Assembly: GCA_035517495.1 (NCBI GenBank)
Contig: DATIYT010000047.1
Coordinates: forward strand, 62,001-126,000
DNA: 64,000 bases
Reading direction: 5' to 3'
DNA from: DASZHJ01 sp035517495
GTDB lineage: Bacteria; Pseudomonadota; Alphaproteobacteria; ATCC43930; CGMCC-115725
Of the stretch, positions 25,737 through 35,397 are shown piece by piece. The translations under genes were made by a program, and so were the position numbers. Each line of letters begins with the position of its first letter. Position 1 is the stretch's first letter. Under the pieces are notes generated by a model. That model saw only the letters and a list, made by a program, of their open reading frames with translations. It did no database searches and was not told where the DNA came from.

Positions 25737-26734
25737 AGGGCGCTCCCTCGACCGCACCGTCCGCCGCCGCGCAGCTCAATGCGAGGCGCGCTCCCTCGCG
25801 CCGTGCATTCTGGCTCATCCCCGCCCTGCTGCTGCCGTTGCCGCTCTGGCTCGACCCCTATCAGCAATACGTCGCCAATCTCGTGCTCATGTACGTGCCC
25901 GTCGGCATCGGCTTCAACGTCGTGGTCGGGAATTTGGGACTGCTTGCCTTCTCCAACGTCGCGTTCTTCGGCATCGGCGCCTATACCTCGGGCGTTCTCA
26001 TGCTGAAGCTTGGCTTGCCTTGGTGGGCAACGATCGTCCCGGCGGGCATGATGGGCGGACTTGCCGGCTGCCTTGCAAGCGTGCCGGCATTGCGCGGCGT
26101 CCGCCTCTTCTATCTCGCGATCATGACGCTCGCCTTCGGCGAGTTGATGCGATGGGTCTATATCCGTTGGGAGCCGGTCACCGGCGGATCGATGGGCATG
26201 GCGGTGCCGGCGCCGAGCTTGCTCGGTTGGTCGCTCGACTCGGAATCACACAAGTTCTATGCCTTCCTCGCATTGGTGATCGTCGTCATCATCGCCACGG
26301 ATCGGTTGCTGCGCTCGCGCTTCGGGCGGGCCTTTCTCGCGATCAAAAGCAACGAGGAGGCGGCGGCCGCCATGGGCATTCCGACCGACCGCTACATCGT
26401 GCTCGGTTTCGCGTGGGGTGGCTTTGTCGTGGGAATCGGCGGTGCCATGTATGCGGCATTGGTCGGTCATCTGACGCCAACCTCGTTCGATCTGACCGAG
26501 CTCATCCTGCAATTTGCGATCATCATGCTGGGCGGCCTCGGAAGCCTCACCGGTTCGGTGCTTGGCACGATCATCGTCACGGCACTTCCGGAGCTTTTCA
26601 GGGACTTGCCGGGCTTCGAGGAACTGGCATTCGGCGTGATGATCGTCCTGGTCATTCTGTTTCTTCCGCGCGGCCTCGCGAGCCTGCTGGCACGCGCGCA
26701 CCCGATATTTCGCGATCGCTACTACCGGGAATGA
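25733..26734 (+). CDS. livM: Branched-chain-amino-acid-type ABC transporter permease (LivM-like)
   Basis: A 333-residue permease. NLVLMYVPVGIGFNVVVGNLGLLAFSNVAFFGIGAYTSG, the cytoplasmic loop LRSRFGRAFLAIKSNEEAAAAMGI and GGLGSLTGSVLGTIIVTALPE mark LivM. No ATG lies before the conserved region; TTG at 25733 sits in the overlap TTGA with the LivH stop and is the likely start. The frame upstream of it is open but overlaps LivH. Confidence 0.88.
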   Translation: MKGAPSTAPSAAAQLNARRAPSRRAFWLIPALLLPLPLWLDPYQQYVANLVLMYVPVGIGFNVVVGNLGLLAFSNVAFFGIGAYTSGVLMLKLGLPWWATIVPAGMMGGLAGCLASVPALRGVRLFYLAIMTLAFGELMRWVYIRWEPVTGGSMGMAVPAPSLLGWSLDSESHKFYAFLALVIVVIIATDRLLRSRFGRAFLAIKSNEEAAAAMGIPTDRYIVLGFAWGGFVVGIGGAMYAALVGHLTPTSFDLTELILQFAIIMLGGLGSLTGSVLGTIIVTALPELFRDLPGFEELAFGVMIVLVILFLPRGLASLLARAHPIFRDRYYRE

Positions 26735-26735
26735 G

Positions 26736-27497
26736 ATGACGCCGCTGCTGGAAATACAGGACCTCACCGTGCGCTTCGGCGGGCTGACCGCGGTGGATCG
26801 AGTCTCCTTCCGTGTCGATGCGGGTGAAATCTGCGCCCTGATCGGGCCGAACGGGGCCGGCAAGACCACCCTCTTCAACGCCATCACGGGAAATGCGCCG
26901 ATGGAGAGCGGCCGGGTTTTGTTTCAGGGCGCCGAGATTCAGCACTTGCCGGCGCACGACATCGCCGCGCGGGGCGCACGGCGCACCTTTCAAAACGGCG
27001 GCCTGTTCGGTCACCTAACCGCCCTCGAGAACGTGCTTGCAGGCCTCCACATCGAGGTGAAGAGCAGTTTCCTGGGGCTGCTGTTCGCGGGAGGAGCAGC
27101 CAAGGCGGAAGCCGCCGCGACAAAAAAAGCTCGGGAACTTTTGCGGCTGATGGAGCTGGAAACCATCGAGGATCATCCGGCGAGCGAGCTCTCGGGCGGA
27201 CAGCAGCGCATGGTGGAGATCGTCCGCGCGCTCGCGACCGATCCGCCGTTGCTGTTGCTGGACGAACCGGCCGTCGGTCTCGCGCCGCAGATGCGCGAAC
27301 GGCTCGGGCAAATCATCCGTGGCCTCGCGAGCGAGCGGCGGATCGGCGTTCTCCTGATTGAGCATGCGATCGAACTGGTTATGAGCATTTCCGATCGAGT
27401 GATCGTGCTCAACTATGGCAGGAAGGTCGCGGACGGTACGCCCGCGGAAGTGCGCGCGGACAAGAATGTGCTGGAGGCCTATCTGGGACATGCCTGA
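26736..27497 (+). CDS. livG: Branched-chain-amino-acid-type ABC transporter ATP-binding protein (LivG-like)
   Basis: A 253-residue ATPase. Walker A GPNGAGKTT, signature LSGGQQRMVE, Walker B LLLLDEPAVGL, switch His IEHAIELV; the LivG-specific RTFQNGGLFGHLTALENVL is present. It starts one base after the LivM stop and overlaps the LivF start by 8 bp. Confidence 0.94.
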   Translation: MTPLLEIQDLTVRFGGLTAVDRVSFRVDAGEICALIGPNGAGKTTLFNAITGNAPMESGRVLFQGAEIQHLPAHDIAARGARRTFQNGGLFGHLTALENVLAGLHIEVKSSFLGLLFAGGAAKAEAAATKKARELLRLMELETIEDHPASELSGGQQRMVEIVRALATDPPLLLLDEPAVGLAPQMRERLGQIIRGLASERRIGVLLIEHAIELVMSISDRVIVLNYGRKVADGTPAEVRADKNVLEAYLGHA

Positions 27498-28200
27498 TCC
27501 ACTGCTGGTCGCCGAACGCATCGAGGCGGGTTATCCGAACCGGCAGATCCTGTTCGGCGTCGATCTCACCGTGGATGCGGGCGAGGTCGTGGCACTCCTC
27601 GGTGCCAACGGCAGCGGCAAATCCACGGCGCTCAACACGCTGAGCGGCTTCGTTCGGCCTTGGGCCGGATCGATCCGCCTCGGCGGCGAGGAGATCGCAG
27701 GCGAGCCGCCGCATCGAATCTTCCGGCGCGGCATCATTCAGGTCTCGCAGACGCGCGACCTCTTCCCCGACATGACCGTCGAAGAAAATCTCCGTCTTGG
27801 TGCTTGGGCGCGCCGGGGCGCCGCGGAAGCGCTGTTGCACGGTATCTACGCATCGTTCCCACGGCTTTCGGAGCGGCGGGCGCAGCCGGTGCGGCTGATG
27901 TCGGGCGGCGAGCAGCAGATGGTGGCGATCGGGCGCGCGCTGATGGGGCATCCAAAGTTGTTGCTGCTCGATGAACCCTCGGGTGGGCTCGCACCTGCTT
28001 TCGTCGATGAGATCGCCGACATCATGCGGACGCTCAAGGCGCGGGGCGTCACCATGGTCATCATCGAGCAGAACATCAAGCTTGCGCTTGCTGTCGCCGA
28101 CCGGTTTCTGATCCTGCGCGACGGCCGCGTTTCACAGCGCCACGACATTCGCGCCGACGCGGTCTCCGAGGATGAGATCGTTCGCAGCATCTATTTGTGA
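27490..28200 (+). CDS. livF: Branched-chain-amino-acid-type ABC transporter ATP-binding protein (LivF-like)
   Basis: A 236-residue ATPase. Walker A GANGSGKST, signature MSGGEQQMVA, Walker B LLLLDEPSGGLAP, and IEQNIKLAL at the switch region, a LivF trait. The ATG at 27490 lies inside the end of the LivG gene. It completes the Liv importer (binding protein, two permeases, two ATPases). Confidence 0.94.
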   Translation: MPDPLLVAERIEAGYPNRQILFGVDLTVDAGEVVALLGANGSGKSTALNTLSGFVRPWAGSIRLGGEEIAGEPPHRIFRRGIIQVSQTRDLFPDMTVEENLRLGAWARRGAAEALLHGIYASFPRLSERRAQPVRLMSGGEQQMVAIGRALMGHPKLLLLDEPSGGLAPAFVDEIADIMRTLKARGVTMVIIEQNIKLALAVADRFLILRDGRVSQRHDIRADAVSEDEIVRSIYL

Positions 28201-28209
28201 GTAGCCGCT

Positions 28210-28223
28210 CCGCTTGGAAGCGG
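28210..28223. repeat. Short inverted repeat after the LivF gene
   Basis: CCGCTT (28210-28215), GG, AAGCGG (28218-28223): a perfect 14-bp palindrome-like repeat 10 bp after the LivF stop and upstream of the second hydantoinase A gene. The 2-base centre makes a hairpin terminator unlikely; a protein site is possible. Confidence 0.25.
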
Positions 28224-28338
28224 TGGCCAATCACCTGCCGCGGACTTGACCCGGGGGGCCGGCACCTCGACACTGGCGGGTCGATTTTTCACGGAAATCT
28301 CCGCGGGAAACGCCGCCGAGGAAGAGGCTAGCGACACT

Positions 28339-30390
28339 ATGTCATACCGCGTGGGCGTCGATATCGGCGGCACTTTCACAGATCTCTGCGCCTTCAATGA
28401 GAAGACCAACGAGCTGCACACGCTCAAGGTGCTCTCGACGCCCGATCGGCCCGGATCGGAGGTGATGGAGGGACTCCGGCAACTGAGCGAGCGTTACGGC
28501 GTCGCGCCCGAACACATCGTCTACTTCACCCACGGCACGACCGTCGGCGTCAACACCGTCATTCAGCGCAAAGGGGTGCGGCTCGCGCTGTTCGTGACCG
28601 AGAATTTTGTCGATGTGCTCGAGGTGGCGCGCCTTAAAGTGCCGGACCCCTATGATTTGCAATCGAGCCGACCCGCGCCGCTGGTAACGAAGGACCGCGT
28701 ATTCCCGATAGCGGAGCGAATCAGCGGCGACGGCAGCATCGACGTGTCGCTCGACGAGGCCAGCGTGCTGGCGGCGTTTGCGGCCGCGCGGAACGCAGGC
28801 GTCGAGGCGGTCGTGATCGCGTTCATCAATGCGTACCGCAATCCCGCTCACGAGCGGGAGGCAAAGGTGATTCTGCGCCGAGCCGCTCCCGAGCTGCCGG
28901 TATTTTGCTCGACCGACGTCTGGTCGGTGATTCGCGAATACGAGCGCACGACCACCGCGATCATCCACGGCTATGTTCAGCCGCGAGTCTCGCACTATCT
29001 GACCTCGCTGCAGCAGGCATTGCGCAGCGCGCGGGTCCCGGCGGAGCCGATGGTGACCAAATCCAACGGCGGCGTGATGAGCGCCGAACTCGGCAAGACC
29101 GCCTGCGCGCAAATGATCCTGTCGGGCACCGCCGCCGGCGTGATCGGCGCGAGCCACGTGGCAGGACTGGCGGGGTATCCCAAGACCATGAGCCTCGACA
29201 TCGGCGGCACGAGCGCGGATGTCGCCTTCATCGAGAACGGCGTGCCGCAATACGGCGTCGGCGAGATGATCGGCGATTTCCCGATTTACATCCCGACCGT
29301 CGCGGTGACCTCGATCGGCGCCGGCGGCGGTTCCATCGCCTGGGTCGACGAGTTGGGCGTGCTCAAAGTAGGCCCCGAGAGCGCAGGCTCCAATCCCGGG
29401 CCCGCCTGCTATGGCCGTGGCGGCACCAGGCCCACCATTACTGACGCCTATGCCGTCCTCGGTTACGTCGGCGGCGGCGAGCTCGGCTACAGCGCGATCC
29501 GCGTCGACGTGGCGAAGGCGCATGCGGCGATCGGCAGCGTCGCCGAGCGCATCGGGCGGAGCGTCGTCGCGACCGCCGAAGCGATCATCGAGATCGCAGT
29601 TTCCGGCATGTATATGGAGGTGAGCAAGCTCGTCTCCCGCTATGGCGTCGATCCTCGCGATTATGCGCTGCAGGCGTTCGGCGGTGCCGGACCGATGATG
29701 GCCTGCTTCCTTGCCCGCGAGATCGGTATGAAGAACGTGGTTATTCCGACGACGCCCGGCGTCTTGAGCGCGCTCGGCGGCTTGATCGCCGACATCAAGA
29801 ACGACTTCATCGCCACCGTGTTCGTCGATCTCACGCCCGCGGCGGCACGGCAGATCACAGAGGGTTTCGCGGCGCTGGAGAAGCAGGCGCTACAATGGTT
29901 GCGCGATGAGCAGCGCTATCGCGGAGAAGCGCAATTCATTTACTCCGCCGACATGCGCTATCACGGCCAATCCTACGAGATCGAGACCGTATTGGAGGCC
30001 GGCCACGTCCGGAGCGGCGATACCGCGGGGATGGCGGAGTCATTTCATCGCCGTCACCGTCAGGTGTACGATCACGCCGATCCCGAAGCGGCCGTGCAGC
30101 TCATCAATCTCCGCCTGGTGATCGTGGGCGCGAGCCCCAAGCCTCAATTCCCCAGCGCACCGTTGAGGCCGCACCTGGCGGTGCCCAGCGCCAGCGCGCG
30201 AGTCTACATGGAAGGCCACGAGCGCGACATCCCGGTGTTCACGCGCGGCGAACTCGCGCCGGGGCATCATTTCGCGTCGCCGGCGATCGTCACTCAAAGT
30301 GACTGCACGACCTGCATTCCGCCAGGCTATGCGGCGCAAGTCGACGCCTATCGAAACCTCATCCTCACCCTCTCAGCGACGGCCACCTGA
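28339..30390 (+). CDS. Hydantoinase A/oxoprolinase family protein
   Basis: A 683-residue HyuA-family subunit with VGVDIGGTFTDLCAF, HGTTVGVNTVIQRKG, SLDIGGTSADVAFIENG and GAGGGSIAWVDELG. It is not a recent copy of the one at 21404-23476: only the motifs agree closely. The ATG at 28339 is preceded by GAGGAAGAGG; the open frame back to 28246 has no homology. Runs in the same direction as the Liv genes 138 bp after them and is followed directly by its HyuB partner. Confidence 0.93.
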   Translation: MSYRVGVDIGGTFTDLCAFNEKTNELHTLKVLSTPDRPGSEVMEGLRQLSERYGVAPEHIVYFTHGTTVGVNTVIQRKGVRLALFVTENFVDVLEVARLKVPDPYDLQSSRPAPLVTKDRVFPIAERISGDGSIDVSLDEASVLAAFAAARNAGVEAVVIAFINAYRNPAHEREAKVILRRAAPELPVFCSTDVWSVIREYERTTTAIIHGYVQPRVSHYLTSLQQALRSARVPAEPMVTKSNGGVMSAELGKTACAQMILSGTAAGVIGASHVAGLAGYPKTMSLDIGGTSADVAFIENGVPQYGVGEMIGDFPIYIPTVAVTSIGAGGGSIAWVDELGVLKVGPESAGSNPGPACYGRGGTRPTITDAYAVLGYVGGGELGYSAIRVDVAKAHAAIGSVAERIGRSVVATAEAIIEIAVSGMYMEVSKLVSRYGVDPRDYALQAFGGAGPMMACFLAREIGMKNVVIPTTPGVLSALGGLIADIKNDFIATVFVDLTPAAARQITEGFAALEKQALQWLRDEQRYRGEAQFIYSADMRYHGQSYEIETVLEAGHVRSGDTAGMAESFHRRHRQVYDHADPEAAVQLINLRLVIVGASPKPQFPSAPLRPHLAVPSASARVYMEGHERDIPVFTRGELAPGHHFASPAIVTQSDCTTCIPPGYAAQVDAYRNLILTLSATAT

Positions 30391-30392
30391 AA

Positions 30393-32405
30393 ATGTCCAT
30401 CGACCCCGTTACCCTGCAAATCCTGGCGAATCACTGCGCGGCCGCGACCGAAAGCATGGCGCAAACGCTGTTCCGAACCGCGCATTCGACCTTCGTCAAG
30501 GAAACGGAGGACTTCACCACCGGGCTTGCGACGCCGGGCGGCAAGACCTTCGCTTCGCCCTACGATCTCGGTGCGACGTGGTTCGTCGGCCTCGACTACG
30601 GCCGTGCGCTCGGCCTGATCGAGTATTACGAGGAAGGCGATCTCTGCATGACGAATGACCCCTACAGCGGGTTCGTCTGCACGCATTCCCCGGATATCCA
30701 CCTCTGGAAGCCGATCTTCCACGACGGAAAGCTGATGTGCTTCAGCGTCGGCCACGTGCACAATACCGACGTGGGCGGCGCGGTGCCGGCGAGCCTCTCG
30801 CGCGCCAATGTGGAGATCCACCAGGAGGGTATCCGCGTCCCGCCGGTCAAGCTCTACAAGCGCGGCACGCTCAATCGCGAAATCCTCGATACGCTGTTGC
30901 TCAACGTGCGCATGCGCGAGCAGAACTGGGGCGATCTCAAGGCCGAGATCGCCGCGATGAACACGGGCGAACGCAAGGTGCATGAAATGATCCGGCGCTT
31001 CGGCGCCGAGACCTTCAGCGCGGGGATAGAGGGTCTGCTTGACTACTCGGAGCAGCAAGCGCGCAACCTGATCCGCAAGATTCCCAACGGCGAATATTTC
31101 TTCGCCGACTATATCGACGAGGACAGCGTCGACGGATATCCCTGCCGGATCGCGGTCAACCTTATCGTGCGGGACGATGAACTGATCCTCGATTACTCCG
31201 AGAGCGATCCGCAACTCACGTCCTCGATCAACGTGCCGACCGGCGGCGATCCGCGCCACGTGTTGCTGATGATCCCGGTCACCTACGTCCTCTACACGAT
31301 GGACCGCTCGATTCTGCTCAATGCGGGGTTACTGCGCGCGGCCTCGGCGATTCTGCCGAAGGGCTCGGTCCTGAACCCGACGTTCCCCGCGGCGGTCGGC
31401 ATGCGGAGCCTCACCTGCATGCGCCTGCAATCGACGGTCTTCGGTGCCTTCGCCCAGGCGCTCCCTGACATCGTTCCCGCCGCCTGCGGCGATGGCGGTC
31501 CACTGATCAACGTGCGCACCACCGACAGCGCCACGGGACGCCGGCTGATGGCGAACCTCGACCCGATCACCGGCGGCGGCGGCGCCCTGTCCTGGCGTGA
31601 CGGAACCGAGGGGTCCGGCGCCAATTACGGCTTCCTTAAGAATACGCCGGTCGAGATCAACGAGGCCGAGGTGCCCGTGAAAATCCGCAAATACGGTCTC
31701 GCCTGCGACTCCGGTGGTGCCGGCAAGTATCGCGGCGGTACCGGCACCTTGCTGGAGTTCGAGGTGTTCGCGCCGGATACGGTGGTGACCGCCCGCAACC
31801 GCGACCGCAGCCGCTTCACGCCGTGGGGGACACGCGGCGGCGGCGCCGGCAAGCCGTCGGTGTTCCTGCTGAACCCGGAGACGCCACGCGAGGTCAACCT
31901 CGGCAACACCGACGTCGTGACGACGCAGCCCGGCGACATCGTGCGCATCATCTCTTCCGGCGCCGGCGGATGCGGTGATCCGCTGAAACGAGAGCCGCGC
32001 CGCGTTCTCGAAGACGTGCGTTGCGGTTTCGTCTCGCGCGCCAAGGCGCAGGAGGAATATGGCGTCGTAGTACGCGACGGCGCGGTCGACGAGGCGGCGA
32101 CCCAAGGTCTCCGCGCCCGCCTCGGCGGCAATCGCCCGCGCGAGGGCTTTGGCTTCAACGCGGCGCGCGAGGAGTTCGAGCGCGTCTGGACGCGCGCCAA
32201 TTATGCCCGGCTGGTTGCGTTGCTCGCGACATTGCCGGTCGAATGGCGCTTCTTCATCAAGCACCGCGTCTTCGAGGCAATTGAGCATCTTCCCGAGAGC
32301 GAGCGGACCGGCGGCGGCACGGAAGTGGAGCGCGCATTCCGCTCGATCATCGCGCGCTATCCGCAGCTCGCGCGCGCCGAGAACCTTGCGCGCGCCGGCG
32401 ATTAG
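30393..32405 (+). CDS. Hydantoinase B/oxoprolinase family protein, long form
   Basis: A 670-residue HyuB-family subunit, about 110 residues longer than the one at 19734-21407. Core landmarks: DPVTLQILANHCAAATESM, NDPYSGFVCTHSPDIHLWKPIF, HVHNTDVGGAVPAS, DSGGAGKYRGGTGTLLEFEV. The extra C-terminal part (from about VRCGFVSRAKAQEEYG on) is Arg/Glu/Ala-rich and probably helical. Starts 2 bp after the hyuA stop and is convergent with the Pot-type permease gene, stop to stop within 8 bp. Confidence 0.93.
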   Translation: MSIDPVTLQILANHCAAATESMAQTLFRTAHSTFVKETEDFTTGLATPGGKTFASPYDLGATWFVGLDYGRALGLIEYYEEGDLCMTNDPYSGFVCTHSPDIHLWKPIFHDGKLMCFSVGHVHNTDVGGAVPASLSRANVEIHQEGIRVPPVKLYKRGTLNREILDTLLLNVRMREQNWGDLKAEIAAMNTGERKVHEMIRRFGAETFSAGIEGLLDYSEQQARNLIRKIPNGEYFFADYIDEDSVDGYPCRIAVNLIVRDDELILDYSESDPQLTSSINVPTGGDPRHVLLMIPVTYVLYTMDRSILLNAGLLRAASAILPKGSVLNPTFPAAVGMRSLTCMRLQSTVFGAFAQALPDIVPAACGDGGPLINVRTTDSATGRRLMANLDPITGGGGALSWRDGTEGSGANYGFLKNTPVEINEAEVPVKIRKYGLACDSGGAGKYRGGTGTLLEFEVFAPDTVVTARNRDRSRFTPWGTRGGGAGKPSVFLLNPETPREVNLGNTDVVTTQPGDIVRIISSGAGGCGDPLKREPRRVLEDVRCGFVSRAKAQEEYGVVVRDGAVDEAATQGLRARLGGNRPREGFGFNAAREEFERVWTRANYARLVALLATLPVEWRFFIKHRVFEAIEHLPESERTGGGTEVERAFRSIIARYPQLARAENLARAGD

Positions 32406-32413
32406 CCAATAAG

Positions 32414-34231
32414 TCAGCTCACTCTCGCCGAGCCGCGACGGCGCAAGAATTCTGCCAGGAACACGAACGTCGTTACGAAGACGAGGATAACCGTCGATAC
32501 GGCCGCAAGGGTCGGATTCACCTGCAAAAGCATGTCGTTCCACATTTGACGCGGCAGGGTCGAGGTGCTTCCGCCCGTGACGAACAACGCGACGGTCAAG
32601 TCGTCGAACGATGTGATGAACGCGAAGAGAAAACCCGCGAGCACCCCGCCGCGAATCTGCGGCAGCGTGATGTGCCAGAGCGTGCGCCATTTGCTCGCAC
32701 CAAGGCTCCACGCCGCCTGATCGAGCCGCTCGTCATAGGTCTTGAGAACCGCCATGACCGTGATCACCACGTAAGGCACCGCGAGGATCGTGTGGCCGAG
32801 GACCAGTCCCAGAATTGTTCCGATGAGGCCGATGCGCGCATAGAGGTAGAACAACGCGACCGCGATGATGAGCCGCGGCAGCACAAGCGGCGCCAAGATC
32901 AGCGCGAGAATCGCGGTTTTCCCGAAGAGACGCTCGCGAACCAGCACCAAGGCGGCGGCGCCGCCGAGCACGGTCGAGCATGCGGCGGTCAATCCGGCCA
33001 CGATGAAAGAGCGAACGGTCGCGGCTACCCAGCCGCTTGATCCCAAGTACGTGTGATACCAGCGAAGCGAAAGGCCTTCGGGCGGAAACGCGATGAAGGT
33101 TCCCGCGGTGAAGGAGACGGGGATCACGAACAGAGACGGCAAGCAAAGGAACCCGACGATCAGAAGACCCGCCGCCCAAAGAAGAACCAGCGACCACCCG
33201 CGATGCGGGCGATCGGCGCGCGCGGGAAAGATCCGCTCGTAAAAATCGGCAAAACGGTCGGAAAGCCAACCGAACGTGGCGATCATCCGATCGCCGACAA
33301 TGGCACCGGCGCGAGCGATGACGCCGCGGCCGCCTGCACCCGCGAGGTCCGACGCACCGGCGCCGCCCGAGAGGGTCGACATCCCGAGCAGCCGGTCATA
33401 GAGATAAAACACCACCGCGGTGGCGACGAGGAGCAGAACCGAGAGCGCGCCGGCGAAGGGGAAGTTCAGGAGCTCCTGAACGACGGAGATGATCACTTGA
33501 GACAGCATGGTTTCGCGGCGACCGCCCAGCAGCGCCGGCGTGATGAAGAAGCCGAGGGCGGTGATGAACACGAGAAGACCGGCCGCCGCGAGCCCCGGCA
33601 GCGACAGCCGAAAATAAATGCGCCAGAAGGATTGCCCGCCGCGCGCGCCCAGCGTCCGTGCGGCCTTTACCAGGTTGGTGTCGATGGTCTGCATGACCGA
33701 CAACATCGCCATGATCGCGAGCGGCATCATCGCGTGGACCATGCCGATCATGACGCCCGTGAAATTGTAGATGAGGCTCACGGGCTCATCGGTAATTCCG
33801 AGCGAAATAAGCAGCCGGTTCAACGCACCGTTCCGGCCCAGCAGGATCATCCAGGCAAAGGTACGGACGAGGAAGCTCGTCCAGAACGGCATCAGCACGA
33901 ACAGCGTCAGTATGTCTCGCATGCGCGTCGAGGCATTTGCCAGCAGATAGGCCACGGGATAGCCCGCGAGAATGGCGAAGAAAGTGGTCCAGCCCGCGAT
34001 CTTGAAGGTAATCAGCAGGGTCTGCAGGTAGACCGGCGTGGTCATGACCCGCGCGTAGTTCGCGAGCGAAAAATGCCCGTCGGTGCCAAACAGGCTGAGG
34101 ACCAGGATTTGCACGACCGGATAGATGAAAAGCGCGACGAGGAAGAGGAGGAGCGGATAGACCGGCCAAGCCTTGACCCAGGTTGACTGGCGGAGCGGCG
34201 GCGCGCCGGCGTATGAAGAAGCAACGGTCAT
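32414..34231 (-). CDS. Fused double permease of a polyamine/iron-type ABC transporter
   Basis: A 605-residue protein carrying two complete permease domains. Residues about 20-300 are PotB/ThiP-like with coupling loop KAARTLGARGGQSFWRIYF; residues about 335-600 are PotC-like with DQAAWSLGASKWRTLWHITLP. The linker (about 300-335) is Gly/Ala-rich. Usually these are separate genes, as in the two other Pot-type systems of this window. The ATG overlaps the ATPase stop (ATGA). With the ATPase and binding protein upstream it makes a complete importer. Confidence 0.92.
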   Translation of the reverse strand: MTVASSYAGAPPLRQSTWVKAWPVYPLLLFLVALFIYPVVQILVLSLFGTDGHFSLANYARVMTTPVYLQTLLITFKIAGWTTFFAILAGYPVAYLLANASTRMRDILTLFVLMPFWTSFLVRTFAWMILLGRNGALNRLLISLGITDEPVSLIYNFTGVMIGMVHAMMPLAIMAMLSVMQTIDTNLVKAARTLGARGGQSFWRIYFRLSLPGLAAAGLLVFITALGFFITPALLGGRRETMLSQVIISVVQELLNFPFAGALSVLLLVATAVVFYLYDRLLGMSTLSGGAGASDLAGAGGRGVIARAGAIVGDRMIATFGWLSDRFADFYERIFPARADRPHRGWSLVLLWAAGLLIVGFLCLPSLFVIPVSFTAGTFIAFPPEGLSLRWYHTYLGSSGWVAATVRSFIVAGLTAACSTVLGGAAALVLVRERLFGKTAILALILAPLVLPRLIIAVALFYLYARIGLIGTILGLVLGHTILAVPYVVITVMAVLKTYDERLDQAAWSLGASKWRTLWHITLPQIRGGVLAGFLFAFITSFDDLTVALFVTGGSTSTLPRQMWNDMLLQVNPTLAAVSTVILVFVTTFVFLAEFLRRRGSARVS

Positions 34232-35325
34232 GGGCCGGCGCCGTTCTGGTTCAGCACCAAGGCATGGTCCGCGCTCCAGCCGAGACGAATGGGCGCGCCG
34301 AGCCGTAAATCGACTTCGGCCCCTTGATTGAGATGCTTCGCCGAAAGCGTCAATCCGCTCGGCAGGGTAACGAAGTAGCGGGTGACGCCGCCCGCGAACA
34401 CCGTCTCCTTCAACGTTCCCACCGCGACGTTGTCGGCGGTTTCGCCCTCTCTCAACATGCGCAGGCGCTCGGGGCGGATAACGAGCTTGATCGCGTCACC
34501 TGGAGCCGCACTCCCGTCGGACAAGGCGCGCATCTCCAAGCCCCCGGGTCCGGTAAGCCGCACGGTCTCGGTGATTTCCCGCACGGTGGCGTCGAGGATG
34601 TTCGATTCACCGAGAAAACGCGCTACGAAGACGCTGCGCGGGCGGAAATAGAGCTCCTGCGGAGTGCCGATCTGCTCGATCCGTCCGTTGTTCATGAGGC
34701 AGATGCGATCCGACATCGCCATCGCCTCGTCCTGATCATGCGTCACGTAGAGGACGGTGATGCCGAGGCGCGAATGCAAATCCTTGATTTCGAGTTGCAT
34801 CTGGTCGCGGAGCTGGCGATCGAGCGCGCCCAGCGGCTCGTCCATCAGGATGATGGAGGGTCGATAGACCATGCAGCGCGCAAGGGCGATGCGCTGCTGT
34901 TGACCGCCCGAAAGTTCGCGGGGAAGCCGATCCGCCACATGCGGAAGCTGTACGATATCGAGAACACGCTTCACCTCCGTCTCGATCTGCGTCGTCGCCA
35001 TGCGTCGCATCCGCAAGGGAAACGCGATGTTTTCCCGGACTGTCAGGTGTGGAAAAAGGGCGTAATTCTGGAAGACGATCCCGATGTCGCGCTTGTTGGC
35101 GGGCGCATAGGTTGCAAGCTGGCCGTCGATCCATATCTCTCCGCTGCTCGGCGGAACGAGGCCGGCCACCATCATCAAAAGCGTGGTCTTGCCGGACCCG
35201 GACGGGCCAAGCAAGGTCAGGAACTCGCCCTCGCGAAGTTCCAGCGTCGCATTGGCGAGAGCCGTGATCGCTCCATAGTGCTTGGTCGCGCCGCGGATCG
35301 AGAGCTTGGTCTTCGTCTCAGCCAC
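34228..35325 (-). CDS. Polyamine-type ABC transporter ATP-binding protein (PotA-like)
   Basis: A 365-residue ATPase: Walker A GPSGSGKTT, FQNYALFPHLTVREN, signature LSGGQQQRIA, Walker B IILMDEPLGALD, switch THDQDEAM, then a C-terminal TOBE-type domain (VIRPERLRML). The GTG at 35325 is taken as start, with GAGGCGAGG upstream; an in-frame ATG-equivalent at 35367 gives an Arg-rich leader. Located between the binding-protein gene and the fused permease gene. Confidence 0.93.
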   Translation of the reverse strand: MAETKTKLSIRGATKHYGAITALANATLELREGEFLTLLGPSGSGKTTLLMMVAGLVPPSSGEIWIDGQLATYAPANKRDIGIVFQNYALFPHLTVRENIAFPLRMRRMATTQIETEVKRVLDIVQLPHVADRLPRELSGGQQQRIALARCMVYRPSIILMDEPLGALDRQLRDQMQLEIKDLHSRLGITVLYVTHDQDEAMAMSDRICLMNNGRIEQIGTPQELYFRPRSVFVARFLGESNILDATVREITETVRLTGPGGLEMRALSDGSAAPGDAIKLVIRPERLRMLREGETADNVAVGTLKETVFAGGVTRYFVTLPSGLTLSAKHLNQGAEVDLRLGAPIRLGWSADHALVLNQNGAGP

Positions 35326-35397
35326 GCCTCGCCTCGATCGCAAAAAACGGGGCGACGCAGTCCTCAAGACCGCGTCGCGCCGTTACTCCCGCGGCGA

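Noticed and set aside
30348..32711. Long minus-strand frames opposite the second hydantoinase pair
   Set aside because: They follow from GC-rich third positions of the sense genes and show no domain or ribosome site.
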